Positions 8,946 through 17,531 of a stretch of DNA of 64,000 nucleotides are shown piece by piece. Each line of letters opens with the position of its first letter. Within the stretch, counting starts at the first letter, position 1. The DNA is from Companilactobacillus ginsenosidimutans (GTDB lineage: Bacteria; Bacillota; Bacilli; Lactobacillales; Lactobacillaceae): NCBI RefSeq assembly GCF_001050475.1, contig NZ_CP012034.1, positions 1,240,001-1,304,000 of the forward strand. Direction: 5' to 3'. The position numbers were made by a program, and so were the translations under genes. The notes below the pieces were generated by a model that saw only the letters and a list, made by a program, of their open reading frames with translations, had not been told where the DNA came from and made no database searches.

Positions 8946-9305
8946 TTATTCACGAATTGTAAAGGTGTATTTTAAATATTATGTATTATTTAATATATAT
9001 AACGTGATATATCGTGTTGTGTTTTACAGTTTTTTTGTAATATGTTGGCAGATCCTAAATTCATGCATGTCGACCTTATTGCTGACTTATTGCTGACTTG
9101 TCCAGCTTACTACTACTTATTACTGACTTATTAGCTTATTATCATATTAGTGAAAAAATAAATGCAAAATCTATCCAAGAATTTCTTTTTGACCAAAGAG
9201 TATAATTCATACGAAATTTCTTTTTCAATCTAAAGAAGGCCTGCCTCCATTTGAACTTGTCATGGCATCATAATCCATTCAATATTCAGGAGAAGCAAAT
9301 AAGCT
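8946..9305. other. Intergenic region without recognisable gene
   Basis: AT-rich. Around 9074-9134 there are imperfect direct repeats of CTTATTGCTGA / CTTATTACTGA. I found no open frame with a ribosome-binding site. Confidence 0.4.
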
Positions 9306-9347
9306 AAAAAAATTGCTTGATAAAATTATATTCATCAAGCAATTTTT
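9306..9347. terminator. Intrinsic terminator of nitroreductase gene
   Basis: Symmetric stem AAAAATTGCTTGA/TCAAGCAATTTTT. On the minus strand it follows the nitroreductase stop. Confidence 0.85.
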
Positions 9348-9377
9348 GGACTCTAATAAATTCTGTTAAAAACGAAA

Positions 9378-10001
9378 CTAACCTTTAATTTGTAGGATCT
9401 TATCTAAATCGTTACGTCCTGGTCGGAATTGATTGATTTCATCTTCTGATGCATAGCCTAATCCAATTCCCATGAAAATAGCCTCATCTTCAGGAATCTC
9501 AAAGTACTCATGGATTTCTTCAGGATAGCGAACAAAACCATATGCTGGCATAGCACCCAAACCATGGTTTTGAGCAGCTAATAACATTCCATAACCAAAG
9601 GCACCTGCATCGTAAGCAACATAGTTAGAGGCATCCTTCTTTATAGTAATATAAACGATCGCTGGAGCATTAAATAAAGTAGTATTCAAACCACCAAACT
9701 CTTTGCTCTCTGGATGATTGCTAGCCTGATATTGCCAGTCCAAAATATTTGCGTCAGCAGCCGGAGTCCAAGTCTGTGGAGGCACAACCTCTGTCCAACT
9801 CTTAGTTTTGTTATTGACGTTCTTCTCATGAGCTGCTCGAATCTTTGCAGCGGTATCACCAGTTGCCAAAAATACATGATATGGTTGACTATTTTCCCAT
9901 GATGGAGCCTGTTGAGCTTCACTAATTATGGATTTCAAAGTATCTAAATTAACTTGTTTGTCAGAAAAACTTCTTGTTGAATTACGTGTTAAATTTGTCA
10001 T
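9378..10001 (-). CDS. Nitroreductase-family FMN oxidoreductase
   Basis: 207 aa, cytosolic flavoenzyme fold reducing nitro compounds or quinones with NAD(P)H. N-terminal RNSTRSFSDKQVNLDTLKSII and APSWENSQPYHVFLATG are the conserved FMN-phosphate-binding and substrate-proximal segments. The later GAFGYGMLLAAQNHGLGAMPAYGFVRYPEEIHEYFEIPEDEAIFMGIGLGYASED is the classic C-terminal half. Start ATG 10001. Lone gene. Physiological substrate unknown. Confidence 0.9.
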   Translation of the reverse strand: MTNLTRNSTRSFSDKQVNLDTLKSIISEAQQAPSWENSQPYHVFLATGDTAAKIRAAHEKNVNNKTKSWTEVVPPQTWTPAADANILDWQYQASNHPESKEFGGLNTTLFNAPAIVYITIKKDASNYVAYDAGAFGYGMLLAAQNHGLGAMPAYGFVRYPEEIHEYFEIPEDEAIFMGIGLGYASEDEINQFRPGRNDLDKILQIKG

Positions 10002-10083
10002 TATTGCACTCCCTCAATGATTAATACTCCTACAATAAACCTTATAGTTGGGTGGAAGGCAACAACAAACTAATAACTTGCAA

Positions 10084-10112
10084 CAAAAAAAGACCTCACT
10101 TCGTGAGATCTT
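10084..10112 (-). terminator. Terminator without an obvious upstream gene
   Basis: Minus strand AGATCTCAC gaag TGAGGTCT then TTTTTTT. No gene lies between it and the gpmA terminators, so it may end a short non-coding transcript crossing the tandem repeat at 10137-10254. Confidence 0.7.
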
Positions 10113-10136
10113 TGAGTTCATGGATTACGGCAGCCT

Positions 10137-10254
10137 GTAGAACCTTGTTTAACTCCACAAAACTGTCATCAGCTCCGTAGAACCTTGTTCAGCTCTCCAA
10201 ACTACCATCAGCTCCGTAGAACCTGTTCAGCTCTCCAAAACTACCATCAGCTGT
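10137..10254. repeat. Three tandem 39-40 bp repeats
   Basis: Three imperfect units start at 10137, 10177 and 10216, each beginning GTAGAACC(T)TGTT and ending with a variant of CATCAG. The stretch has no reading frame with a start signal. Confidence 0.75.
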
Positions 10255-10307
10255 GCAAACAAGTTTAATAGGTACTATTATATCAGCTTTATTAAATTAA
10301 ATAATAC

Positions 10308-10348
10308 AAAAAAATACGACCAACACAATATGTGCGGTCGTATTTTTG
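10308..10348. terminator. Bidirectional terminator-like hairpin
   Basis: Stem AAAAATACGACC/GGTCGTATTTTT with a 13-nt loop, downstream of gpmA on the minus strand. Confidence 0.8.
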
Positions 10349-10356
10349 ATTGGTAT

Positions 10357-10420
10357 GGAATACGGCAACTTGAGGCTGCCCCATAAATAACTCTAAATGG
10401 CATAGCCATTAAGAGTTATT
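10357..10420. repeat. Two-hairpin intergenic repeat, copy at gpmA
   Basis: GGAATACGGCA...GGCTGCCCCATAA (first hairpin, degenerate here) is followed by a 16-bp-arm hairpin at 10386-10401/10405-10420 with loop ATA inside GGC-ATA-GCC. The second hairpin abuts the gpmA stop codon. Related copies lie at 16034 and 16099. Confidence 0.75.
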
Positions 10421-11108
10421 AATTAAGCTTCTTCTTACTTACAACTTGTAACTTGTCGTCCAAGTCATAAACAACTGGTTCACCAGTTGCCATTTCAACG
10501 TCCATGATGTCAGCGTCTGAAATGTTTTCGATATATTTTGTTAGGGCACGTAATGAGTTACCATGTGCAGCAATAATTACGTTCTTGCCGTCTAACAATT
10601 TAGGAGCAATTTCGTCTTCCCAGAAAGGAATAACACGTTCCAAAGTAACTTTAAGGTTTTCTCCACCTGGAACAATTCTTGGGTCCAAGTTTGCGTAACG
10701 ACGATCGTTAGCTGCTGAACCTTCGTCTGTAGCTTTCAATAATGGTGGTAAAGTATCGTATGAACGTCTCCAGATATGAACTTGTTCATCACCGTATTTT
10801 TCGGCTGTTTCTTTCTTGTTCAAGCCTTGAAGAGCACCGTAATGACGTTCGTTCAATCTCCATGTTTTTGTTTCTGGAATCCATAGTTGGCCACAGCCTT
10901 CAAGAGCATAGTGCAATGTCTTGATAGCACGTGTTAATACTGAAGTATAGGCTTGATCAAATTCAATGCCTTCTTCTTTAAGAAGTTTACCAGCATTTTG
11001 TGCTTGTTTAACGCCTTCTTCACTAAGGTCAACGTCAACCCAGCCAGTAAATTGATTAGATAAATTCCATTCACTTTGTCCGTGACGAATGAAAACTAAT
11101 TTTGCCAT
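10419..11108 (-). CDS. gpmA: 2,3-bisphosphoglycerate-dependent phosphoglycerate mutase
   Basis: 229 aa, starting [15 protein letters not shown] at ATG 11108 behind GAGGAAATG. The upstream ATG/TTG region lacks spacing. Glycolytic interconversion of 3- and 2-phosphoglycerate. The phosphohistidine is His9 in RHG and the second catalytic His is in [12 protein letters not shown]. Other family segments are [22 protein letters not shown] and [13 protein letters not shown]. Length is typical of dPGM. Monocistronic. Confidence 0.96.
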   Translation of the reverse strand: MAKLVFIRHGQSEWNLSNQFTGWVDVDLSEEGVKQAQNAGKLLKEEGIEFDQAYTSVLTRAIKTLHYALEGCGQLWIPETKTWRLNERHYGALQGLNKKETAEKYGDEQVHIWRRSYDTLPPLLKATDEGSAANDRRYANLDPRIVPGGENLKVTLERVIPFWEDEIAPKLLDGKNVIIAAHGNSLRALTKYIENISDADIMDVEMATGEPVVYDLDDKLQVVSKKKLN

Positions 11109-11162
11109 TTCATTTCCTCTTTTCATTTCTTTAACAAGTTATATATTACACGATTTAGCCAA

Positions 11163-11191
11163 TAAAAAAAAGTGGTACGGGACCACTTTTA
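11163..11191 (-). terminator. Intrinsic terminator of the GtfB-like gene
   Basis: AAAAGTGGT/ACCACTTTT stem directly touching the stop codon, with a T8 tail on the minus strand. Confidence 0.85.
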
Positions 11192-12757
11192 GTGTTTGTA
11201 AATTGGAGTCTCAACATCTTCCAATGTCGAAATATCCATTTTAACTTTGGCATTTTTATTCAAATAGCCATTAACATTGTCGTTACCAGCGAAAACAGCA
11301 GTAACCTTGTCAGTACCATTCAACAAATCAGTCACAATTCCAGCATTCTGGTCTTGTGTCATAATAATAGGAATAATCTCGACACTGTATTTTCTAAGTT
11401 CCAATAACTTTTTGTAAAAAATTGAATCGATTGAGACGAAAATAGTAGCTTGCATGTTGCGAAGAGCTTGATTCTTTAACCACCAGAAAATTAACTCTTC
11501 ATCATTCTTAAAGGTGCTAATCAAAACATTACCTTGAGAGAATAATTGGATGAAAGGTTCAGAATCTGTGTAACTCTTAATCATCACAAGCGTACCGTCT
11601 TGACGATAGAAGTTTTCACGGACAACACGATTAGGATTTTGTGGATCGTAAAATTGAGTAGCAGAATTAACTCCATTAACATCAAAAATATCACGACTCA
11701 ACAACTTGTCCTTGTCATAGTGACGAATAACCTTCAATTGACCACGATTATTACGAGCAACTTCCATAATCAAGTTGTCCTCGTCATAAACTTTATCAAT
11801 ATTTTTATCAGTATCGTGCTCAATACGATAATTTTCTTCAAATGGAATTTCAGCTGGAGAAACAGCCACATTGTTGTTACGACCTTGTAAATCATTGTAC
11901 ATGTTCAACAAATAAGAATTAGGATTTACCAAGTCTGAGTTTTGATAGTCGGTCCAAGTTTGGTTTGCGAGATCATCGTATGAAACAGTGATCGTATTTG
12001 CCAAAAAACCATGGTTATCAAAAGTTTTCGTTAACTTACGCCACATTTGACGCTCACCGTCATCTGGATTAACTTCCAAGTGATCATGGAAAATAAAGTA
12101 ATTACGATTTGGATCAAGAAAAATTTCGTTGGCCATATCGTCGGTATCAAACCATTTTTTCAAAGAAGTATTAATCTTTTCAACTTGAGAATTCGTCTCC
12201 GTACGAGCGTTTTCTTGATCATTACCAAGACTACGCAAAACATAATTGTAGTAGCTACGAGCCGACAACAATTGATAGCGCAACTGCTTCTTCACGTCAT
12301 TTTCTTGGTTGATAATCCCCTGCAAATCCTCTTCAGTACTTACCCAGTCGTTATTATCCTTTTCAGGAACTGGTTGCTCCTCGTAATAATAACCGTTCAA
12401 TTCAGGACCATCAGGTTGAACTGATGTATTTTGAGAAAAGTTATTGTCAGCAGGATGTGTTTCTGGTGTCACTGAGTTTTGTGGATCAGGTACGTTGTCA
12501 GTAATGTGTGACTCAGAATTGAACGCTGCATGAGCATCGACGCTTTGATCAGTGTTTGAAGAAACATTTTGAGCAACGTTAGGATCAACTTGTGGATCCG
12601 GTTGGATTGGTGCGGCAGTTGCACTTGTGGCAGACTGTTGTGGATATGGAGGTACACTACTGAATTGATTGTTATTTACTTGAGTAGTATCTTCACTATT
12701 TTCAAGGTGGTTTCCGCCATTATCTGCGGATTTTTTATTTCTATCAAAAAACGACAT
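11189..12757 (-). CDS. Large protein with disordered N-terminus and GtfB-like extended beta-sheet domain
   Basis: 522 aa from ATG 12757 (AGGAG upstream; the frame extends to 12796 without support). Residues about 10-130 are Asn/Gln/Pro/Ser-rich and probably disordered. The C-terminal half has alternating strand motifs around Tyr-Asp (KVYDEDNLIMEVARNNRGQL, FDVNGVNSATQFYD, FYRQDGTLVMIKSY) and then ELIFWWLKNQ. This resembles the extended beta-sheet (DUF1975-type) region of GtfB, the chaperone subunit of the accessory-Sec glycosyltransferase. No GtfA, SecA2 or serine-rich repeat protein is nearby. I infer a link to surface glycosylation but cannot confirm it. Cytosolic, no signal peptide. Confidence 0.55.
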   Translation of the reverse strand: MSFFDRNKKSADNGGNHLENSEDTTQVNNNQFSSVPPYPQQSATSATAAPIQPDPQVDPNVAQNVSSNTDQSVDAHAAFNSESHITDNVPDPQNSVTPETHPADNNFSQNTSVQPDGPELNGYYYEEQPVPEKDNNDWVSTEEDLQGIINQENDVKKQLRYQLLSARSYYNYVLRSLGNDQENARTETNSQVEKINTSLKKWFDTDDMANEIFLDPNRNYFIFHDHLEVNPDDGERQMWRKLTKTFDNHGFLANTITVSYDDLANQTWTDYQNSDLVNPNSYLLNMYNDLQGRNNNVAVSPAEIPFEENYRIEHDTDKNIDKVYDEDNLIMEVARNNRGQLKVIRHYDKDKLLSRDIFDVNGVNSATQFYDPQNPNRVVRENFYRQDGTLVMIKSYTDSEPFIQLFSQGNVLISTFKNDEELIFWWLKNQALRNMQATIFVSIDSIFYKKLLELRKYSVEIIPIIMTQDQNAGIVTDLLNGTDKVTAVFAGNDNVNGYLNKNAKVKMDISTLEDVETPIYKH

Positions 12758-12803
12758 GGCAAATCTCCTATCTAAACGATTAACTATAACTTCCATTATA
12801 GTA

Positions 12804-12838
12804 AAGAAAAGTACCCAATTGGGTACTTTTCGTGTAAT
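12804..12838 (-). terminator. Terminator of the YdcF/AI-2E operon
   Basis: AAAAGTACCC aatt GGGTACTTTT immediately after the AI-2E family stop codon. Confidence 0.85.
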
Positions 12839-13891
12839 TTATGACTTTTTCAACCTAAACTGCCGCTTTTTCGGCTTCTTGTTGCCACCTATTTGGTGAA
12901 CCCCTAAGATATCTAGGAAGAAAACAAATATTGGAATACCTATGATAAGACCCCATGCACCAAGTAATTCTTCGGATACGATCAAAATAACGAACGTGAA
13001 GAATATTGGTAAATGTGTCATGGATGACATAAATTGTGGATTCAAGAAATATGTCTCAATCATGTGAATAACAATAACCATGATGATGATATAAATAACA
13101 TACTTAAATCCATCAACCGAATATGCGACAAAACTGAGTGGAATCAATGAAATAATAACTCCGGCAACTGGAATCAATGACAGAATGAATACCATCGCTG
13201 CCAAAGCAATTATTCCTGGCATCTTCATTACAAGTAGCGTAATTGTTGTCAAAACTGTGTTAACAACGGCAATCATCAATTGTGCTTCAATAACAACACC
13301 GAAAGTATTGATGAATTTTTGACCATAGTAACGAATATCTTCGAACAACCAACCATAATTGCTGGTTAAGAATTGACGACCGAATGAGTTCATATTTTCC
13401 ACTTGAGTAGTATAGAAGAAACTCAAAATGAATGATAAGAAAATATTTAAACCAATTGCTCCAACACTAGTAATGTAGTTGACCAATTGAGATGTTGCAG
13501 TCTTGATCTGATTATCAAGATTGATCTGTTGTAAATAGTCATAAACGTAAGATAAATACTTGTTATCTCTAACCTCTTTACTCTCGTAAAATTTGGTTAG
13601 CGAATCGATTATTTTACTCGACTGATGAATTAATTGTGGAACGTAATTGGTAATTGCAAATACCAATAATGCAATTATCAATATATACACCGGCGCAATT
13701 ATCCAAATCGGCGGAATATTAACATGCTTTTGGACGAATCTTACAAATTGAACTGACAAGAACGTAAAAATAAATGTCAGTAGAAATAAACTCAACATGC
13801 TACGGAACAGCCAAAATACAAAGATGACTAGAAGCAACAAGACCGTTCTTCTTAGTCTTTTGTTGGCAACAAATTTATCATAAATACTCAT
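12839..13891 (-). CDS. AI-2E family transporter (TqsA/YdiK-like membrane protein)
   Basis: 350 aa from ATG 13891 with AAGGAGA upstream; a TTG six bases earlier is a poorer choice. Polytopic: hydrophobic helices at about 15-35, 38-50, 65-85, 150-170 and several between 205 and 330, including the family hallmark GVIIEAQLMIAVVNTVL and a stretch rich in Ile/Pro/Gly. Proteins of this family export AI-2 or other small solutes, and some act as Na+/H+ antiporters. The Lys/Arg-rich C-terminal tail is cytosolic. Second gene of a two-gene operon, 12 bp after the YdcF-like gene. Confidence 0.85.
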   Translation of the reverse strand: MSIYDKFVANKRLRRTVLLLLVIFVFWLFRSMLSLFLLTFIFTFLSVQFVRFVQKHVNIPPIWIIAPVYILIIALLVFAITNYVPQLIHQSSKIIDSLTKFYESKEVRDNKYLSYVYDYLQQINLDNQIKTATSQLVNYITSVGAIGLNIFLSFILSFFYTTQVENMNSFGRQFLTSNYGWLFEDIRYYGQKFINTFGVVIEAQLMIAVVNTVLTTITLLVMKMPGIIALAAMVFILSLIPVAGVIISLIPLSFVAYSVDGFKYVIYIIIMVIVIHMIETYFLNPQFMSSMTHLPIFFTFVILIVSEELLGAWGLIIGIPIFVFFLDILGVHQIGGNKKPKKRQFRLKKS

Positions 13892-13903
13892 TCGCAAATC
13901 TCC

Positions 13904-14719
13904 TTAAGGAACAAAGGTACAGATTAACAAAACTATTATCATCAGCATAACAGTTTCAATAGTGTATCTATAATACCAGATTATAGCAGTGAACTCACGG
14001 AACATTGCTGGCCATTTGAAAATTGGCATAGTTATTGATGGAACAAAATTGGCAGCCAAACCAATTCGTTTTGTTAAACGCTTAGCACGAGGAATATGGA
14101 ATTCACTCGTCACAATTACAATTGATGGATTAGAGTCAGCTTCCCAGTGATTTCTTATTAAAATAGAAGAGTATTCGAGATTCTCAGCAGTGTTGATTGA
14201 TTTACCCTCAACAATAATTGAAGAATCTGGAACCCCCTGCTCGAGTAAGAACTCTCTCATGATAGTGGATTCTTGTATTTTTGATATAGAACTTCTGCCG
14301 CCACTAACTATTATCAAAGGTTTATCATCCATTGAATGATAAACCTCTAAAGTTTTTTCTAGCCGACTCATCAAAATAGGTGGAATTCTTTTACTCATAA
14401 ATTTTGAACCCAAAACAACAATGTAGTCAGCATGATCAATTTTTTCATCCCGTGAATAATGTTTTACATAAAAAGAATAAATTCCCATTATAAGTAAAAA
14501 CATTAAATCAACGCTGAAAATAAACGACAGAAAGATTGTATAAAGTGGCGATAGGTGTGGTAATTTCTGGAGTCTGATAATTGGCGGTATCAAGCCTAAT
14601 ATAAAGATGATGACTGCGATTAACGTTGGTGCAGGATGTCGGCTAAATAAATATCTGACATTGAATACCAGCGCGACCTCAAGCACAGCCACGAAGATGA
14701 TATAAGCTAAAAATGACAT
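13904..14719 (-). CDS. YdcF/SanA-family (DUF218) membrane protein
   Basis: 271 aa. Three N-terminal hydrophobic helices (about 3-20, 30-48, 60-85), a DUF218 domain (about 98-225: DYIVVLGSKF, PLIIVSGGRSS, VTSEFHIPRAKRL) and a C-terminal membrane helix. DUF218 proteins such as ElyC and SanA are tied to envelope integrity and lipid-carrier metabolism, with biochemical activity still unclear. Start ATG 14719 behind GAGGGAA. Likely cotranscribed with the AI-2E family gene. Confidence 0.82.
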   Translation of the reverse strand: MSFLAYIIFVAVLEVALVFNVRYLFSRHPAPTLIAVIIFILGLIPPIIRLQKLPHLSPLYTIFLSFIFSVDLMFLLIMGIYSFYVKHYSRDEKIDHADYIVVLGSKFMSKRIPPILMSRLEKTLEVYHSMDDKPLIIVSGGRSSISKIQESTIMREFLLEQGVPDSSIIVEGKSINTAENLEYSSILIRNHWEADSNPSIVIVTSEFHIPRAKRLTKRIGLAANFVPSITMPIFKWPAMFREFTAIIWYYRYTIETVMLMIIVLLICTFVP

Positions 14720-14926
14720 GTGTATTCCCTCATTCGATATTTCCTAAATCTTTAATGTTTGTAGATTGCATAATGCCGGAAGTTCCCGAGTTCCTAACCA
14801 TCTACAGTATAAATTAAGGTAAAAATCGAGTATTTAACTTCAAAATCTAAGACTAAAGTTCTTGAATATTAACATTATACAACGACTTTCCATAAAATAG
14901 TGAATTTGAAAACTCATCGTAAAACA

Positions 14927-14957
14927 AAAGATCAGCTAAAAAGCTGACCTTTTTTAA
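14927..14957. terminator. Intrinsic terminator of amidase 1
   Basis: GGTCAGCT tttt AGCTGATC stem with T-tracts on both sides. Confidence 0.85.
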
Positions 14958-14990
14958 TCTTTATATTTAAAATTATATCCACATATAAAT

Positions 14991-15947
14991 TTATTTAGCT
15001 GTGTAGTGACAATATGAATCCATTACCCATTCATTTGTTGAAACACGGTAATATGTGTGATCACGGTAAGTCTTTTGTTGGTCAGTATACCAACCACTAT
15101 CGTTTGCTAAACCACGATTTGAGTTCGAAGCATTACCTGATTTATCGAATGAAACCAATGGAACTGAGTAGCCAGACGAATTATCAACTTTGACAGTACC
15201 TTCTTGACCTGAGCCAGAAACGCCACCGTCATTTGTTGAACCAGAAGCAATTGAGATATCACCATCTGTCATTTCATTGTAATAAGTATTTACAAGTGGA
15301 ATGAATTGGTCCATTCCGTAACCCCATTTAGCAAAGTAGCCTGTTGGATCGGTATGGTCAGTTTCGTGGAACCATTGAGCTACTTGAGCGTGTGTTACAA
15401 CGGTCGTTCCATATTGAACTGGTAAACCGTATTTGTGCAACATTGTAGCTACATAGTAGGCGTCATTTGCGACTGAACGAGCAAATTGATCTGTTGTATA
15501 AACTTCACATAACTCGATTTGAATGTAACGAGCATTGGCTGTTGGACCAGCACCCCAGACACCATAATCAGTGTTATGAATATTCAATGTTTGTACGTCA
15601 TCAGTAAAAGCGTGAACGTATGCCTGACGTTGTTGCCAACCGTTGTTAAAGCTTTGTGCAAATCTAGCTGCAGATACACCTAAATCGGCTGTTTCGTGAA
15701 TTAAAACGCCTTCTGGATGACCTACACCATTTTCGTAACCGAACCATTCACTAAAAGTACCTTCTTGATAAGTGATAGGAACAGGCTTGATACCCTGCTC
15801 ATCGATATATTGGTTGATCCATGAATCAGCTTTTACTTCTTGTTGATTAGTCGATTGTGGTAGAACGACATTTGTTGTTAGAAAACCAACTCCAGCAAGT
15901 GCTATTGCTGTGGTTAAACTAGCAATTATTTTTTTAACTTTAAGCAT
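14991..15947 (-). CDS. Secreted N-acetylmuramoyl-L-alanine amidase with C-terminal SLAP module (paralogue 1)
   Basis: 318 aa. Signal peptide (1-40, cleavage near VKA-DSW). Amidase_2/PGRP fold from about 75 to 205 with zinc-ligand candidates His84 (VLIHETA) and His198 with Asp200 (TDHTDPTGYF), and YVHAF at 110-114. It should cut the bond between MurNAc and the stem peptide. After a Gly/Ser linker, residues about 250-318 form one SLAP-like wall-binding module (NRGLANDSGWYTDQQ, YYRVSTNEWV). Start ATG 15947 with GGGGGAG. Paralogous to the genes at 16218 and 19189. Not phage-associated. Confidence 0.9.
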   Translation of the reverse strand: MLKVKKIIASLTTAIALAGVGFLTTNVVLPQSTNQQEVKADSWINQYIDEQGIKPVPITYQEGTFSEWFGYENGVGHPEGVLIHETADLGVSAARFAQSFNNGWQQRQAYVHAFTDDVQTLNIHNTDYGVWGAGPTANARYIQIELCEVYTTDQFARSVANDAYYVATMLHKYGLPVQYGTTVVTHAQVAQWFHETDHTDPTGYFAKWGYGMDQFIPLVNTYYNEMTDGDISIASGSTNDGGVSGSGQEGTVKVDNSSGYSVPLVSFDKSGNASNSNRGLANDSGWYTDQQKTYRDHTYYRVSTNEWVMDSYCHYTAK

Positions 15948-16009
15948 ATTTGTATCTCCCCCAGATAAAAATATTTGTCCTCATAAATATAATAAATAGT
16001 CACTATGTA

Positions 16010-16161
16010 ATACGGTAGTCCCAAGTGCTTTAAGGAATACGGCAGCCCGAGGCTGCCCCATAAGTACCACTATGCGGCAAAGCCCTTAAGTGCTTTAAGG
16101 AATACGGCAGCCCGAGGCTGCCCCATAAGTTCCACTACGCGGCAAAGCCGCTTAGTGGGAC
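16010..16161. repeat. Two tandem copies (plus a fragment) of the two-hairpin intergenic repeat
   Basis: GGAATACGGCAGCC-CGA-GGCTGCCCCATAAGT occurs at 16034 and 16099 (65-bp period). Each copy is followed by a second hairpin closing on GGC-AAA-GCC. In the 16129-16161 copy the second stem is almost perfect over 15 bp. A truncated copy starts at about 16010. The element lies between amidase 1 and the terminator of amidase 2. Confidence 0.85.
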
Positions 16162-16203
16162 TAAAAAAAGACGTGATTAACAATTTAATTATAATCACAT
16201 CTC
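16162..16203 (-). terminator. Intrinsic terminator of amidase 2
   Basis: Minus strand GATGTGATTA...TAATCACGTC then TTTTTTT. Confidence 0.85.
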
Positions 16204-16217
16204 ATATATATTCAAAT

Positions 16218-17186
16218 TTATTTAGCTGTGAAAGTTGCGTATGTGTCGATGACCCATTCGTTTGTTGATACACGATAGTACTTGTGACCGTTGTATGTCT
16301 TTGTTTGGTCTGTATACCAAGGTGTGTTGTTAGCTAATCCACGATTTGCTTTTGATGGCTTGTCGTTGTTGAAGTTTACGAGTGGAACCATGAAACTTGC
16401 TGGATTACTTACACTGATAGTTCCTTCTGATCCGTTTGATGATACGCCATTACCACTGTTGGTGTTACCTGAACCTGTATCTGTTCCACCATTAGTGTTT
16501 GAGCCGTTCATTTGGTTGTAATATGTATTAACTTGAGCTACGAATTGATCCATGCCGTAGTTCCAGTTTGCGAAGTAACCTGTTGGATCAGTATGATTTG
16601 TTTCACCATACATCTTAGATGTTTGATCATGTGAAAGAACTGTCTTTCCATATTCAACTGGCAAACCATATTGGTGCAATCTAAATGCTACATAGTAGGC
16701 ATCGTTGGCGATTGAACGTGCAAATTGATCGGTTGTGCTTGCTTCACAAAGTTCAACTTGGATGTACTTTGAGTTAGCAGTTGGACCAGCACCCCAAACG
16801 GCATAGTCAGCACTGTGAATGTTGATGATTTCTGAAGCATCAACGAATGCGTGGACATAAGTTTGGATTGTTGGCCAATTGTTGTTGAAGTATGAAGTCT
16901 CATCTTCAGCAGTAGCACCTGGTGTAGCTGTTTCGTGAACAACAACACCTTCTGGCTTACCAACACCATTTTCATAAGGAATCCAATTGTTGAAAGTTCC
17001 TTCACGATATTGAATTTGAACAGGTTGAATACCTTGTTCAGCGATATAATTATTGATCCAAGAATCAGCTTTAACTTCTTGTTGTGCAAATGTTTGTGGA
17101 GCAACATCGTTAGTTGCAACAAATCCCACACCTGCAAAGGCAACAGCAGTAGCGATACTTGCAATCATCTTCTTTTTTGAAAACAT
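16218..17186 (-). CDS. Secreted N-acetylmuramoyl-L-alanine amidase with C-terminal SLAP module (paralogue 2)
   Basis: 322 aa from ATG 17186 (MFSKKKMIASIATAVAF; the longer frame to 17228 would bury the signal peptide). Domain order as in paralogue 1: signal peptide, Amidase_2 (VVVHETATPG, YVHAFVD, TNHTDPTGYF), a longer Asn/Gly/Thr linker (about 230-262) and one SLAP module ending YYRVSTNEWVIDTY. A cell-wall hydrolase acting outside the cell. The strong similarity to its two neighbours indicates local duplication. The 345 bases before the start (to 17531) hold only the next gene's terminator and AT-rich DNA. Confidence 0.9.
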   Translation of the reverse strand: MFSKKKMIASIATAVAFAGVGFVATNDVAPQTFAQQEVKADSWINNYIAEQGIQPVQIQYREGTFNNWIPYENGVGKPEGVVVHETATPGATAEDETSYFNNNWPTIQTYVHAFVDASEIINIHSADYAVWGAGPTANSKYIQVELCEASTTDQFARSIANDAYYVAFRLHQYGLPVEYGKTVLSHDQTSKMYGETNHTDPTGYFANWNYGMDQFVAQVNTYYNQMNGSNTNGGTDTGSGNTNSGNGVSSNGSEGTISVSNPASFMVPLVNFNNDKPSKANRGLANNTPWYTDQTKTYNGHKYYRVSTNEWVIDTYATFTAK

Positions 17187-17491
17187 AGAATAACCCTTCC
17201 CACAGTAAATATTTCTTAACCAGTCCATCTTAACAAGTTTTTAATGGTATATGTGTGAAGTAATAAAATTGTAATAATAAGGTAATTATTAAGTATTAAA
17301 ACGATTGTTTTTGAATTTATTATTTGTTAGGACACGAACTAGAATTACCAGAAGACTATTATTTGGGCATTTACAGATATATATCAGATCAACTTGCCTC
17401 ATTGATAATTTATTACAGTTCGATAAATGTAACGCTTTCAAAAATGCAGTTTAAGTTAATTTTATGGTCAAGTTGATACCATGTTGGGCTA

Positions 17492-17518
17492 CAAAAAAAG
17501 ACGAATTTCTTCGTCTCA
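17492..17518 (-). terminator. Intrinsic terminator of the membrane protein gene
   Basis: AGACGAA gaaa TTCGTCT followed by TTTTTTT on the minus strand. Confidence 0.85.
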
Positions 17519-17531
17519 TATATATAAAATA

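Noticed and set aside
12047..12424. 125-codon plus-strand frame inside the GtfB-like gene
   Set aside because: Antisense shadow, strongly hydrophobic by codon complement, no ribosome-binding site.
17415..17440. cre-like sequence TGTAACGCTTTCA
   Set aside because: Spacing between half-sites is one base short and it lies far from a start codon.
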